A DNA stretch of 64,000 nt from positions 744,001-808,000 of the forward strand of contig CP060260.1 in the NCBI GenBank assembly GCA_023898805.1. The letters run 5' to 3'. The stretch is from Rhodospirillales bacterium (GTDB taxonomy: Bacteria > Pseudomonadota > Alphaproteobacteria > Micavibrionales > UBA1664). The notes beneath the pieces were generated by a model. The model was not told the origin of the DNA. It searched no databases and saw nothing but the letters and a program-made list of their open reading frames with translations. Position 1 is the first letter of the stretch, and every line of letters starts with the position of its first letter. Shown here piece by piece: positions 44,726 to 53,114 of the stretch. A program made the position numbers and the translations under genes.

Positions 44726-44845
44726 ACCCCGCGTTATGGACGCAAGCCATTGAAAAGTCTAGCTTAGATACGAAAACGCTTGCCACGGCAGCCCAAACCC
44801 CCTAAAAACCCCCATATAACAACCACGACCCCCATAAGGACGAGC

Positions 44846-45238
44846 ATGGCCCGCGTAACCGTTGAAGACTGCATTCTGGAGATTCCGAACCGTTTTGAAC
44901 TGGTGATGCTGGCCGCCCAGCGCGCCCGCAAGATCGGCACCGGCGCGGTGCTTACCCTTGACCGCGACAACGACAAGAACCCGGTCGTGGCCCTGCGCGA
45001 AATCGCGGAAAAGACCGTGGTCACCGACGAACTCAAGGAAGACCTCACCAGCTCCTACCAGAAAGTCCACATGAACGAGGACGACGAACCCAATCTGGCC
45101 GAACTGATGGACGCCGAGGAAAAGGCCCTTGCCGACAACGCCCATCTGGGCATGGAATCCGCCATGGATTCCGACGAGGATGAGGACGAGGACGACGACC
45201 TTGAAACCCTTGCCGGCATCGACGCGGACGAGGAATAA
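44846..45238 (+). CDS. rpoZ: RNA polymerase omega subunit
   Basis: A 130-residue omega subunit from ATG 44846 (AAGGA upstream; the longer frame adds unrelated residues). It starts [20 protein letters not shown], followed by [12 protein letters not shown], the conserved core that chaperones beta-prime. The C-terminal 60 residues are highly acidic (Asp/Glu repeats), a common alphaproteobacterial extension. rpoZ-spoT adjacency is conserved, and omega also contributes to the ppGpp-binding site of RNA polymerase. Confidence 0.96.
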   Translation: MARVTVEDCILEIPNRFELVMLAAQRARKIGTGAVLTLDRDNDKNPVVALREIAEKTVVTDELKEDLTSSYQKVHMNEDDEPNLAELMDAEEKALADNAHLGMESAMDSDEDEDEDDDLETLAGIDADEE

Positions 45239-45262
45239 ACCCTGTTTTAACCGATTGTCTTT

Positions 45263-45302
45263 AAAAGGGCTGGCGGGATTTCCCCCCGGCCCTTTTCTTT
45301 TG
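45263..45302 (+). terminator. Terminator after rpoZ
   Basis: AAAAGGGCtGGCGGG pairs with CCCCCCGGCCCTTTT, followed by CTTTT. spoT transcription probably restarts or reads through partially. Confidence 0.7.
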
Positions 45303-45315
45303 CTATACTTGCGCC

Positions 45316-47529
45316 ATGCTTCAGGTTACGCCCCCGACCGGCCCCGCCGCCACGAAACAGCCCGCCGCCCATGATCCGGGTCCGGCGCTGTTGGAACGCG
45401 CGCGCGCCTATCTGCCGGCGGAAGACGTGGACAGGATCGCGCGCGCGATCGACTTTGCCCGCGAAAAGCACGAGGGCCAGACGCGGTCTTCCGGCGAACC
45501 GTATTATACCCACCCGGTCGAGGTCGCGATCATTCTGGCCGACATGCGCCTGGATACTGCGACCATCCTGACCGCCATCCTGCACGATACGGTCGAGGAC
45601 ACGGACGCGACACTCGACGACCTTAAACGCGACTTCGGGCCCGAGGTCGCACAATTGGTCGACGGCGTCTCGAAACTGACCAAGATCGAAAGCAAGACGG
45701 TCGAAGGCAAACAGGCGGAAAATTTCCGCAAACTGGTGCTGGCGATGTCGGAGGACATTCGCGTCCTGTTGGTCAAACTGGCCGACCGGCTGCACAACAT
45801 GCGCACGCTGCACCATGTCCCGAAAATAGACAAACGCCAGCGTATCGCCGCCGAAACACTGGAAATTTATGCCCCTCTGGCCGAGCGCATCGGCGTCCAC
45901 GCGATCAAGGAGGAGTTGGAGGATCTGTCCTTCGGCCACCTCAAGCCCGAAGCGCGGGAATCGATCACCGCCCGCCTGTCCTTCCTGCGTTCGGAAGGAT
46001 CGGACGTCGTCAACGATATCATCACCGGCCTGGACAAAATCCTGAAGGAAGCCGGCATCGCCGCCGAGATCACTGGCCGCGAAAAGACGCGCTATTCCAT
46101 CTGGAAGAAGATGCAGCGCAAAAACGTCGCCTTCGAGCAGCTGTCCGACATCATGGCCTTCCGCGTCGTCGTCGACTCCCTTGCCGAATGCTACCACGTG
46201 CTGGGCGTCATTCATTCAGCCTTCCCCACCGTGCCGGGCCGGTTCAAGGATTACATCTCGACGCCCAAACCCAACGGCTACAAATCGATTCACACTACGG
46301 TGCTGGGGCCGCACAACCAGAGAATCGAAATCCAGATCAGAACCCGCGACATGCATTCCGAGGCCGATCTGGGCGTCGCCGCGCACTGGGCCTACAAGAA
46401 CGGCAGGCCGCCGACGCCGGAAGACCTTAAAAAATTCCGCTGGCTGCGCGACCTGCTCGACATCATCGACGCCGACAAGAAGCCGGAGGAATTCCTTGAA
46501 AACACGAAGCTCGCCCTGTTTCAGGACATGGTCTATTGCTTCACGCCCAAGGGCGACCTGATCGAGCTGCCCAACGGCGCGACGCCGATTGACTTCGCCT
46601 ATGCCATCCACTCGAATGTCGGCGACCGCACCGTATCGGCCAAGATCAACGGCCGCATCGTGCCGCTGAACACCAAGCTGACCAACGGCGATCAGGTCGA
46701 CATCCAGACCCAGAAGAACCAGACGCCGTCGCCGACATGGGAACGCTTCGCCGTCACCGGCAAGGCCAAATCGCATATCCGCCGCTTTATCCGCCAGCAA
46801 CAGCGCGACCAGTACGTCCAGCTTGGCCGCGCGATGCTGCAAAAGGTGTTCAAGCAGGAAGGCTACGATTACACGGACAAGGCGGTGCAGCCAGCGGTCG
46901 GCCAGTACAAATCTGAAAACGTCGACGACATTTTCGCCGGCATCGGTCAGGGCAATATCGTCGCCCGCGATATTTTCAAGATCCTGTTCCCCAGCCACCG
47001 CAGCGAACCCGCGCAAGCCAAGGCGAAGATCCCAGGTCCGTCCGGTACGTTCGACCGCGCGCGCAAGGGCGATTCCGCCCTGCCGATCAAGGGTCTGATC
47101 CCCGGTATGGCGGTGCATTACGCGCGCTGCTGCCACCCGCTGCCGGGCGACCGCATCGTCGGCATCGTCACCACCGGCAAGGGCGTGACCGTCCACACCA
47201 TCGATTGCGAAACGCTGGAAACCTTTGCCGACACGCCGGAGCGCTGGCTCGACGTGCAATGGACCGACGAAAGCGACAAGCCGGAAAACCACGTCGGCCG
47301 CCTGAACATCACCATTACAAATACGCAAGGATCGCTGGCCACGCTTTCGACCGTCATCTCGAAAAACGGCGGCAACATCACCAACCTCAAGATCACCAAT
47401 CGTTCGCTCGATTTCTGGGATATGTTCGTCGACGTCAGCGTCGCCGACACGCGTCACCTCAACGACGTCATCGCCGCGCTGCGCGCGACGTCCTGCGTCA
47501 TGTCGGTCGAACGCACGCGCGGGCGCTGA
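45316..47529 (+). CDS. spoT: Bifunctional (p)ppGpp synthetase/hydrolase (Rsh/SpoT)
   Basis: A 737-residue long RSH enzyme, the alarmone hub of alphaproteobacteria. The HD hydrolase domain (about 45-170) keeps its metal-binding His-Asp pair (YYTHPVEVA, ILHDTVEDT). The synthetase domain (about 230-350) has NGYKSIHTTVLGP and the conserved Tyr and His. A TGS domain (about 400-460), a conserved-Cys region (HYARCCHPLPGDRIVG, near 602) and a C-terminal ACT domain (about 660-735) follow. Both catalytic domains look intact. Its 3' end overlaps the convergent membrane gene by 32 bases. Confidence 0.97.
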   Translation: MLQVTPPTGPAATKQPAAHDPGPALLERARAYLPAEDVDRIARAIDFAREKHEGQTRSSGEPYYTHPVEVAIILADMRLDTATILTAILHDTVEDTDATLDDLKRDFGPEVAQLVDGVSKLTKIESKTVEGKQAENFRKLVLAMSEDIRVLLVKLADRLHNMRTLHHVPKIDKRQRIAAETLEIYAPLAERIGVHAIKEELEDLSFGHLKPEARESITARLSFLRSEGSDVVNDIITGLDKILKEAGIAAEITGREKTRYSIWKKMQRKNVAFEQLSDIMAFRVVVDSLAECYHVLGVIHSAFPTVPGRFKDYISTPKPNGYKSIHTTVLGPHNQRIEIQIRTRDMHSEADLGVAAHWAYKNGRPPTPEDLKKFRWLRDLLDIIDADKKPEEFLENTKLALFQDMVYCFTPKGDLIELPNGATPIDFAYAIHSNVGDRTVSAKINGRIVPLNTKLTNGDQVDIQTQKNQTPSPTWERFAVTGKAKSHIRRFIRQQQRDQYVQLGRAMLQKVFKQEGYDYTDKAVQPAVGQYKSENVDDIFAGIGQGNIVARDIFKILFPSHRSEPAQAKAKIPGPSGTFDRARKGDSALPIKGLIPGMAVHYARCCHPLPGDRIVGIVTTGKGVTVHTIDCETLETFADTPERWLDVQWTDESDKPENHVGRLNITITNTQGSLATLSTVISKNGGNITNLKITNRSLDFWDMFVDVSVADTRHLNDVIAALRATSCVMSVERTRGR

Positions 47530-48223
47530 CCAACGCCTTGTGATGGTCCTTAAGCCGCGGGTCCGTCAGGCACATAAACGTGACGCCCACCCCCCACGCA
47601 CTCATGGCCAGCTTCATACCGGCATCGTTGTCCTGAAACGCGCCGATCAAAAGTCCCGTGCTTGCCGCGGCGTCCATGGCGGCCGCGATGATCACCGGAT
47701 ATTGCGCCATCATCCCCGCCGCGCGGTTGAAGACGGATTTCGCCCGCTTTGTGCCCGCCTCGGCCAGATTTGCGATTTCCTTTTGAAACAGCATCGTGCC
47801 GCCGATCGCGATTTGCACCAGCGTGCCCGAAAACTTGCTCCAGTTGGCATCCATGCCCTGACCGGGATTAAGCGCGCCATAAGCCATGATCGCACTGCCC
47901 GCGATCAGTGTCCCGCCGACGATACGAAACCCGGCATCGCGCCAACGTTCGGAATCCGCAAGCGCAAGCGCCGCCGAACACGCCAGAAAAAACCCGCCCG
48001 CTGCCATATCGTAAGTCATGGCCAGATCGTTTTTCAGTGCAAACGCGGACCACAATGGTTTGGCCGCATTGTAAGTAAATGCATCCTTAAGCAGGATGAC
48101 CGCGTTGCCTGCTGTATATCCAATCGACGAAACCGTGCCGCTGCGGCGCATGACGGCACTGCCGAAACGGCTGGCCAAAAGCGCATCCCCGGCACGACGC
48201 AAACATGACGCTCTTGTTTTCAT
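47498..48223 (-). CDS. Hypothetical polytopic membrane protein
   Basis: A 241-residue protein from ATG 48223; a GTG 45 bases upstream is also possible. At least four hydrophobic segments are visible, near residues 75-95, 100-122, 138-155 and 190-215, with many Ala and Gly residues. No functional motif is recognised. The 3' end overlaps the last 32 bases of spoT on the opposite strand. Function unknown. Confidence 0.7.
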   Translation of the reverse strand: MKTRASCLRRAGDALLASRFGSAVMRRSGTVSSIGYTAGNAVILLKDAFTYNAAKPLWSAFALKNDLAMTYDMAAGGFFLACSAALALADSERWRDAGFRIVGGTLIAGSAIMAYGALNPGQGMDANWSKFSGTLVQIAIGGTMLFQKEIANLAEAGTKRAKSVFNRAAGMMAQYPVIIAAAMDAAASTGLLIGAFQDNDAGMKLAMSAWGVGVTFMCLTDPRLKDHHKALVSARACVRPT

Positions 48224-48280
48224 ATTGTTTATGTACTGGAAAGCACGCCGCCCGGTCAAATTTCGCACCGGAATAAAAAG

Positions 48281-48306
48281 CGCCCCGTAAAGGGGCGCCC
48301 TTTTGT
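48281..48306. terminator. Bidirectional terminator
   Basis: GCGCCCCGTAAAGGGGCGC hairpin with A-run on the left and TTTTG on the right; on the minus strand GCTTTTTATT follows, so it ends the 38-residue gene on that strand. Confidence 0.8.
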
Positions 48307-48323
48307 TTATCTGTCTGTAAAGA

Positions 48324-48440
48324 TTAGTGGCGCGCGCCCAGTTTCACCAGCGCCATCGAACGGCGGTCCAGATTGCGCAGGACATGAATTTGCAGCAATT
48401 TGAAGTTACGGTCTTCTTTGCGTTTGATCTGTTGTTTCAT
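48324..48440 (-). CDS. Very small basic protein (38 residues)
   Basis: A 38-codon frame from ATG 48440 with GAGG ten bases upstream, stop at 48324, and a terminator 18 bases after. It starts MKQQIKRKEDRNFK, followed by LLQIHVLRNLDRRSMALVKL, and ends GARH: rich in Lys and Arg, amphipathic, with no Cys. The good ribosome site, short leader and dedicated terminator make it a credible small gene. It resembles no small ribosomal protein I know; RNA binding is possible given the charge. Confidence 0.65.
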   Translation of the reverse strand: MKQQIKRKEDRNFKLLQIHVLRNLDRRSMALVKLGARH

Positions 48441-48611
48441 CACAAGCCTCGTTGGTTTTAGGTATCTCAGGATTTCAGGATAGCGCGCAGCCATCTAATA
48501 ATCGGTTAACAAGCTATGCGCATAATGCATACCTCACAGCCGTTTACGCCTATACCGGCTACCGCATCAACAGGTTTGACCTTGCCGCCAAATCGCACCA
48601 TAGTGCGGCCC

Positions 48612-49205
48612 ATGTTCAAATCCCGGCACAGGCCGAAATTAGCCTTACGCATCAAACATTTATTATGGCCCAAAATGGGCCTGAAACGCGTCATGCGCTA
48701 TTTCTCGCTGCGCATCGTCCGCCTTTCGCACCAGCCGGAACCCTTGGCTCGCGCCATTGCCTGCGGCATCGCGGTATCGTTTTTTCCGGTTTTCGGCATC
48801 CACGCGCTGATGGGCGCCGGGCTGGCTTTTCTGATGCGCGCCAACATGGTGGCGGCGGCGCTGTCGACCCTGCTGGTCCCGCCGGTCATCCTGCCGCTGG
48901 TCTTTTCGCTCGACTTTCTGGTCGGCCGCCGGATCCTGCGCTATTTCGGCCTGTTCGGTCAGGGCACCGAAGCCAGTTTCAGCCGCACCAACGCCGCCGA
49001 AGGTTATTTCCACGAACATTTCAACGACCTGTTCCTGCCCGCCCTGATCGGCTCCGGCCTGTTCATGATTCTGGTCTGGCCCGCGGTTTACATGGCCGCG
49101 CACAAGCTGATCGCGGTTCTGGTCCACCGCCATCATCAGCACAAGGCCCGCCGTCGTGCGAAAAAAGCCAAAAAAGCGGCGGACCGGAAAGACGCGGCGT
49201 CATGA
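48612..49205 (+). CDS. DUF2062 membrane protein
   Basis: A 197-residue protein from ATG 48612. Motifs of DUF2062 are visible: PEPLARAIACGIAVSFFPVFGIHALMG followed by a polar/hydrophobic RANMVAAALSTLLVPPVILP segment, with two to three membrane spans and a Lys/Arg-rich tail. It is the first gene of a coupled operon with acpS (ATGA overlap), lepB, rnc and era. The role of DUF2062 proteins is unknown; this position at the head of the operon is conserved in several alphaproteobacteria. Confidence 0.85.
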   Translation: MFKSRHRPKLALRIKHLLWPKMGLKRVMRYFSLRIVRLSHQPEPLARAIACGIAVSFFPVFGIHALMGAGLAFLMRANMVAAALSTLLVPPVILPLVFSLDFLVGRRILRYFGLFGQGTEASFSRTNAAEGYFHEHFNDLFLPALIGSGLFMILVWPAVYMAAHKLIAVLVHRHHQHKARRRAKKAKKAADRKDAAS

Positions 49206-49630
49206 TCATCGGCATCGGCGAGGACACCTGCGACATACGCCGCCTGGCCGAAGTGCTGGCGCGGCACCCCGCGCGCTTTCTCGAACGCTGTTTTACACCC
49301 GCCGAACGTGAAAAATCCGCCCGCCGCAAGGGCCGCAACGAACCCGCATCGACGCTGGCCAAGCGCTTTGCCGCCAAGGAGGCCTGCGCCAAGGCGCTGG
49401 GCACCGGCCTTGGGCGCGAGGGCGTGTCCTTTCGTGCGATCGGCGTGGTCAACGCGGCCACAGGCGCGCCGACGCTGGAACTGACCGGCGCGGCGGCCAT
49501 GCGTATGCGTAAAATGACGCCATCCGGCATGACCCCGCGCATCCACGTCACGCTGGGCGACGAATACCCCTATGCCCGCGCCCTCGTCATTATCGAGGCG
49601 ATTCCGGCAAGCGACCCCCTTGACGCCTGA
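49202..49630 (+). CDS. acpS: Holo-[acyl-carrier-protein] synthase
   Basis: A 142-residue AcpS that transfers 4'-phosphopantetheine from CoA to the acyl carrier protein. Family motifs are MIIGIGEDTCDIRRL with the metal-binding Asp, the segment ERCFTPAERE, and FAAKEACAKALGTG with the catalytic Glu and Lys. The start overlaps DUF2062. It lies upstream of lepB, linking fatty-acid and secretion functions in one operon. Confidence 0.93.
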   Translation: MIIGIGEDTCDIRRLAEVLARHPARFLERCFTPAEREKSARRKGRNEPASTLAKRFAAKEACAKALGTGLGREGVSFRAIGVVNAATGAPTLELTGAAAMRMRKMTPSGMTPRIHVTLGDEYPYARALVIIEAIPASDPLDA

Positions 49631-49676
49631 CCGGCCCGCACCCAAGGATACGGACGGCAAAGAACGAAAGCGCACC

Positions 49677-50528
49677 ATGACCGAGACAAGCCCGGAAACC
49701 ACGCCAGAACCACAACCCGGTTCCACCCCGCCCATGCCCGACCCCGCCATGCCCGGCCCCGCCATGCCCGGCGAAGACCGTCTGAGAAAAGACGCCGAAG
49801 GTGCATGGATGGAAATGCTGACCACCGCCTTCTGGGCGATCGCGGTCGCGCTGGTCATCCGCACTTTCCTGTTCGAGCCGTTCAACATCCCATCCGGTTC
49901 GATGAAGCCGAACCTGCTGATCGGCGATTACATTTTCGTTTCGAAATTCAGTTACGGCTACTCGCGCTATTCCTTTCCTTTCGGTCTGCCGGTCATAGCG
50001 GGACCGGAACGCTGGCTCGGCCACGACCCGAAACAGGGCGACGTCGCGGTCTTCAAACTTCCCACCGACACCGGCATCGATTACATCAAGCGCGTGATCG
50101 GCCGCCCCGGTGACACGATCCAGATGCGCGCGGGACGTCTGTACGTCAACGGTACGATCGTGCCGCGCCGTCCGCTTGGCTTTACCATGGATCACCGCCC
50201 CGACGGCGACGACATCCGCATGACGGTGTACGAGGAAACACTGCCCGACGGCGTCAAACACACGATCTGGGAGGAAGGCGACGACGGTCCGCTGGACAAC
50301 ACCGCCATATACGACGTGCCACCCGGCCATTATTTCATGATGGGCGACAACCGCGACAACAGTCAGGACAGCCGCGTTCTGGACATGGTGGGCTACGTGC
50401 CCTTGCAAAACTTCGTCGGCCGCGCCGAACGCATTTTCTTTTCCACCAACGGCAGCGCGCATTTCTGGGAATTCTGGAAGTGGCCGGTGACCGTCCGCTA
50501 CTCCCGCCTGTTCAAGGCCGTGCAATGA
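49677..50528 (+). CDS. lepB: Signal peptidase I
   Basis: A 283-residue LepB that cleaves signal peptides of exported proteins at the periplasmic face. The start is ATG 49677; a longer frame adds residues out of the acpS end. An N-terminal Pro-rich tail with PAMPG repeats precedes one membrane span (about 45-65). The catalytic Ser lies in PSGSMKPNLLIGD and the Lys in DYIKRVIGRPGD; GHYFMMGDNRDNSQDSR is the conserved box E. Its stop overlaps the start of rnc. Confidence 0.95.
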   Translation: MTETSPETTPEPQPGSTPPMPDPAMPGPAMPGEDRLRKDAEGAWMEMLTTAFWAIAVALVIRTFLFEPFNIPSGSMKPNLLIGDYIFVSKFSYGYSRYSFPFGLPVIAGPERWLGHDPKQGDVAVFKLPTDTGIDYIKRVIGRPGDTIQMRAGRLYVNGTIVPRRPLGFTMDHRPDGDDIRMTVYEETLPDGVKHTIWEEGDDGPLDNTAIYDVPPGHYFMMGDNRDNSQDSRVLDMVGYVPLQNFVGRAERIFFSTNGSAHFWEFWKWPVTVRYSRLFKAVQ

Positions 50529-51208
50529 CCGGCGCCGGGGCCACGCTGCAAACTCGCCTGGGTTACGCCTTCCGCGATCCGTCCCTGCTTGACCTCGCCC
50601 TTACCCATGCCAGCGCGCCAAGCGCTGTCGACGGTCCGGATTACGAGCGGCTGGAATTTCTTGGCGACCGCGTCCTTGGCCTGATCGTCGCCGAGCGCCT
50701 CTACGCCCTGTATCCACACGAACCCGAAGGCGATCTTTCCAAACGCCATACCGCGTTGGTACGCGCGGAAACCTTGGCTGCGATAGCCCGGCGCATCGAC
50801 ATCGGCGCGGCGATGCGCCTGTCCGACGCGGAAAAGGCCGCGGGCGGCGCGCACAACGAAAACATTCTTTCCGACATGCTTGAGGCGGTGATCGGCGCCA
50901 TATTCCTCGACGGCGGCCTCGACGCCGCGCGCGCCGCGCTCAACCCCCTGCTCGACGCCGACATCGCCGCGATGCCCGCCCCGCCGCGCGACGCCAAGAC
51001 CGCTTTGCAGGAATGGGCGCAGGCGCATGGGCTGGGCCTGCCTGAATATATATTGGTCGAACGCGCCGGGCCGGACCATGCCCCGTCCTTTACGCTTGCT
51101 GTCAAACTTGCTGACGGGCGCACGGCGCAGGGCACGGGCCCGTCCAAGCGCGCGGCGGAAAAACAAGCGGCGCAATCGCTGCTTGAACTGGTCGAGGACC
51201 GCACATGA
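50525..51208 (+). CDS. rnc: Ribonuclease III
   Basis: A 227-residue RNase III from ATG 50525, overlapping the lepB stop by four bases. The catalytic domain has YERLEFLGDRVLGLIVAE with acidic metal ligands and DMLEAVIGAIFLDGG. A double-stranded RNA-binding domain at about 155-225 ends in GTGPSKRAAEKQAAQSLLE. It cleaves rRNA precursors and dsRNA, and is coupled to era downstream, the usual rnc-era pairing. Confidence 0.96.
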   Translation: MTGAGATLQTRLGYAFRDPSLLDLALTHASAPSAVDGPDYERLEFLGDRVLGLIVAERLYALYPHEPEGDLSKRHTALVRAETLAAIARRIDIGAAMRLSDAEKAAGGAHNENILSDMLEAVIGAIFLDGGLDAARAALNPLLDADIAAMPAPPRDAKTALQEWAQAHGLGLPEYILVERAGPDHAPSFTLAVKLADGRTAQGTGPSKRAAEKQAAQSLLELVEDRT

Positions 51209-52098
51209 CACGCTGTGGCTTCATCGCATTGATTGGCGCACCCAACGCGGGCAAATCCTGTCTGCTCAACGCGCTGGCGGGACACAAAATTTCCATCGTC
51301 AGCCCCAAGGTCCAGACGACGCGCACCCGCATCACCGCGATCGTGACCGAAGGTGACCGGCAGGCCGTGTTCATCGACACGCCCGGCATCTTTCGCCCGC
51401 GCCGCCGCCTTGATCGCGCGATGGTTGCGGCCGCGCATGACGCGCGCGACGGTGCCGACATCGTGGCCATCGTCGCCGACGCCGCGAAAAAGGACGTGGC
51501 CGGAACCGTGAATAAACTGGCCGGACGCCTGACCCGCGACGCGGCGCGACGCGTGATATTGGTTCTCAACAAGATCGATCTGGTGCCGCGCCAGAAACTT
51601 TTGCCATTGATCGCACAGCTGAACACACTGGGCTTTGACGCGGTGTTTCTGGTCGCAGCGACACGCGACGACGGCATCGCGGATTTGAAGAGATACCTGT
51701 TCGACCACTTGCCCGAAGGCCCGTTCCAATACGACCCGGACCAGACCAGCGACCAGCCGGACGCGATCCTCGCCGCCGAAATCACGCGTGAAAAACTGTT
51801 CCTGCGCTTGCATCAGGAACTGCCCTACGGCCTGCATGTCGAAACCGTTTCCTTTGACGAACAGCGCGACGGCAGCCTGCGCATCGAACAGCGCATTCTG
51901 GTTTCCGAACCGCGCCACAAAGGCATGGTCATCGGTAAGGAAGGCACGATGCTGGGGCTGGTCGGCCAGATGGCACGCGCCGAGATGGAGGAGATTTTCT
52001 CCGCGCGCGTGCATCTTTTCCTTGATGTCGCGGTGCGCACGGGATGGGATGAAAAATCCGACGTCATTTCCGGAATGGGCCTCGACCCACGCGCGTGA
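51205..52098 (+). CDS. era: GTPase Era
   Basis: A 297-residue Era, a GTPase that binds 16S rRNA for 30S assembly. G1 is GAPNAGKSCLLNAL (with Cys at the usual Ser/Thr position), G3 is DTPGIF, G4 is NKIDLV. The C-terminal KH domain has VIGKEGTMLGLVGQMAR. The start overlaps rnc by four bases. It is the last gene of the acpS operon. Confidence 0.96.
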   Translation: MTRCGFIALIGAPNAGKSCLLNALAGHKISIVSPKVQTTRTRITAIVTEGDRQAVFIDTPGIFRPRRRLDRAMVAAAHDARDGADIVAIVADAAKKDVAGTVNKLAGRLTRDAARRVILVLNKIDLVPRQKLLPLIAQLNTLGFDAVFLVAATRDDGIADLKRYLFDHLPEGPFQYDPDQTSDQPDAILAAEITREKLFLRLHQELPYGLHVETVSFDEQRDGSLRIEQRILVSEPRHKGMVIGKEGTMLGLVGQMARAEMEEIFSARVHLFLDVAVRTGWDEKSDVISGMGLDPRA

Positions 52099-52127
52099 AT
52101 TCCATTTGTGTGGATAAATGAAGACGT

Positions 52128-52155
52128 GATTCACGAAACGGTTTGCGCGTGAATC
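52128..52155. promoter_or_regulatory. Two GANTC methylation sites upstream of gcrA
   Basis: GATTC (52128-52132) and GAATC (52151-52155) lie about 90-117 bases before the gcrA start. GANTC is the CcrM target, and GcrA responds to methylated promoters, so autoregulation through the cell cycle is possible. No -10 or -35 is assigned. Confidence 0.5.
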
Positions 52156-52244
52156 CGACTTTGATACTCTCGCTCCACACAATGAAATACATTTCGACGT
52201 CGCGCCCGTCAGGCGCGCATGTCGCGGGGGAAAAGGCGCACAGT

Positions 52245-52733
52245 ATGACCAAACAAACCTGGACTGACGAGCGCGTGAACCTGCTCAAATCGATGTGGGG
52301 CGCGGGCAAGACCGCCGCCGAAATCGCGCATCAACTGGGCGGCGGCATTACCCGCAACGCCGTGATCGGCAAGGCGCACCGCCTTGGCCTGTCTGGCCGC
52401 ATTTCACCGATCAGCACCAGAAAGATCGAAAAATCGCACCATATTCCGCCCGCCGCCGCCGCACTGCTTTCGGAGCCTGTCTACGAAAAATCGGCGACCG
52501 CGATTTCGATGCTCGAACTCAGCGAACGCACCTGCCGCTGGCCTTTGGGCGATCCGAAAAAATCGGGGTTCCATTTCTGCGGCGCGCGCCCGGTGCCCGG
52601 TCTGCCCTATTGCGGGCATCACGCCACCGCCGCCTATCAAAACAATACCCGCAAATTCACGATTCAGGACGACATCGACAACAAGGCGGCCGAGGACGCA
52701 CTCGAAGCCCTCGACGACGCGATCAATTCCTGA
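52245..52733 (+). CDS. gcrA: Cell cycle regulator GcrA
   Basis: A 162-residue GcrA from ATG 52245. The N-terminal TWTDERVNLLKSMWGAGKTA and AEIAHQLGGGITRNAVIGKA, then HRLGLSGR, match the DNA- and sigma70-binding helix domain. The C-terminal sigma-interacting part has TCRWPLGDPKKSGFHFCG, then GLPYCGHH, with conserved Cys. GcrA is a DNA-methylation-sensing transcription factor of alphaproteobacteria. Two GANTC sites precede it. Confidence 0.95.
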   Translation: MTKQTWTDERVNLLKSMWGAGKTAAEIAHQLGGGITRNAVIGKAHRLGLSGRISPISTRKIEKSHHIPPAAAALLSEPVYEKSATAISMLELSERTCRWPLGDPKKSGFHFCGARPVPGLPYCGHHATAAYQNNTRKFTIQDDIDNKAAEDALEALDDAINS

Positions 52734-52763
52734 TCTTTGAAAAACTATTTCGGATAAAATGAA

Positions 52764-52787
52764 AAACGGCCCCGTAAAGGGGCCGTA
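52764..52787. terminator. Hairpin between gcrA and the 79-residue gene
   Basis: ACGGCCCC GTAA AGGGGCCGT; on the minus strand it is followed by TTTTTCATTTT, so it terminates the 79-residue gene. Confidence 0.7.
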
Positions 52788-52792
52788 ACCGT

Positions 52793-53032
52793 TTAAAGCC
52801 TTACAAGCGTAAAGGGGACGACCCCCGCCCGCTTGTTATGATCCTCGACAACCTCGGAAAGAGGCTCAAAAGAACCGGCCCTGATCTTGAAACTGACACC
52901 GGGCAATTGCCAGGCACGCATTCCATCAACGGTGAATTGCGCGATAATCGCATCCGCCGCGCCCATGGTCGCACCATCGCCCGCCACGCTCTTGAATTTA
53001 AGAGCCACTGAAATAACCCCAACACCCGCCAT
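52793..53032 (-). CDS. Small hypothetical protein
   Basis: A 79-residue soluble protein with a strong GGAGG site upstream. An alternating strand pattern (GVGVISVALKFKSVAG, AIIAQFTVDGMRAW) suggests a small beta-rich fold. No Cys, signal peptide or known motif. It lies between gcrA and the M23 gene, with its own terminator. Function unknown. Confidence 0.75.
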   Translation of the reverse strand: MAGVGVISVALKFKSVAGDGATMGAADAIIAQFTVDGMRAWQLPGVSFKIRAGSFEPLSEVVEDHNKRAGVVPFTLVRL

Positions 53033-53114
53033 GAAAACCTCCGTCTGTGAGGTTTTATGTCATACAATAGGCCTAAGCAGACAGGCAAATTAAAATTCAG
53101 GTGGATCGGAAAGC

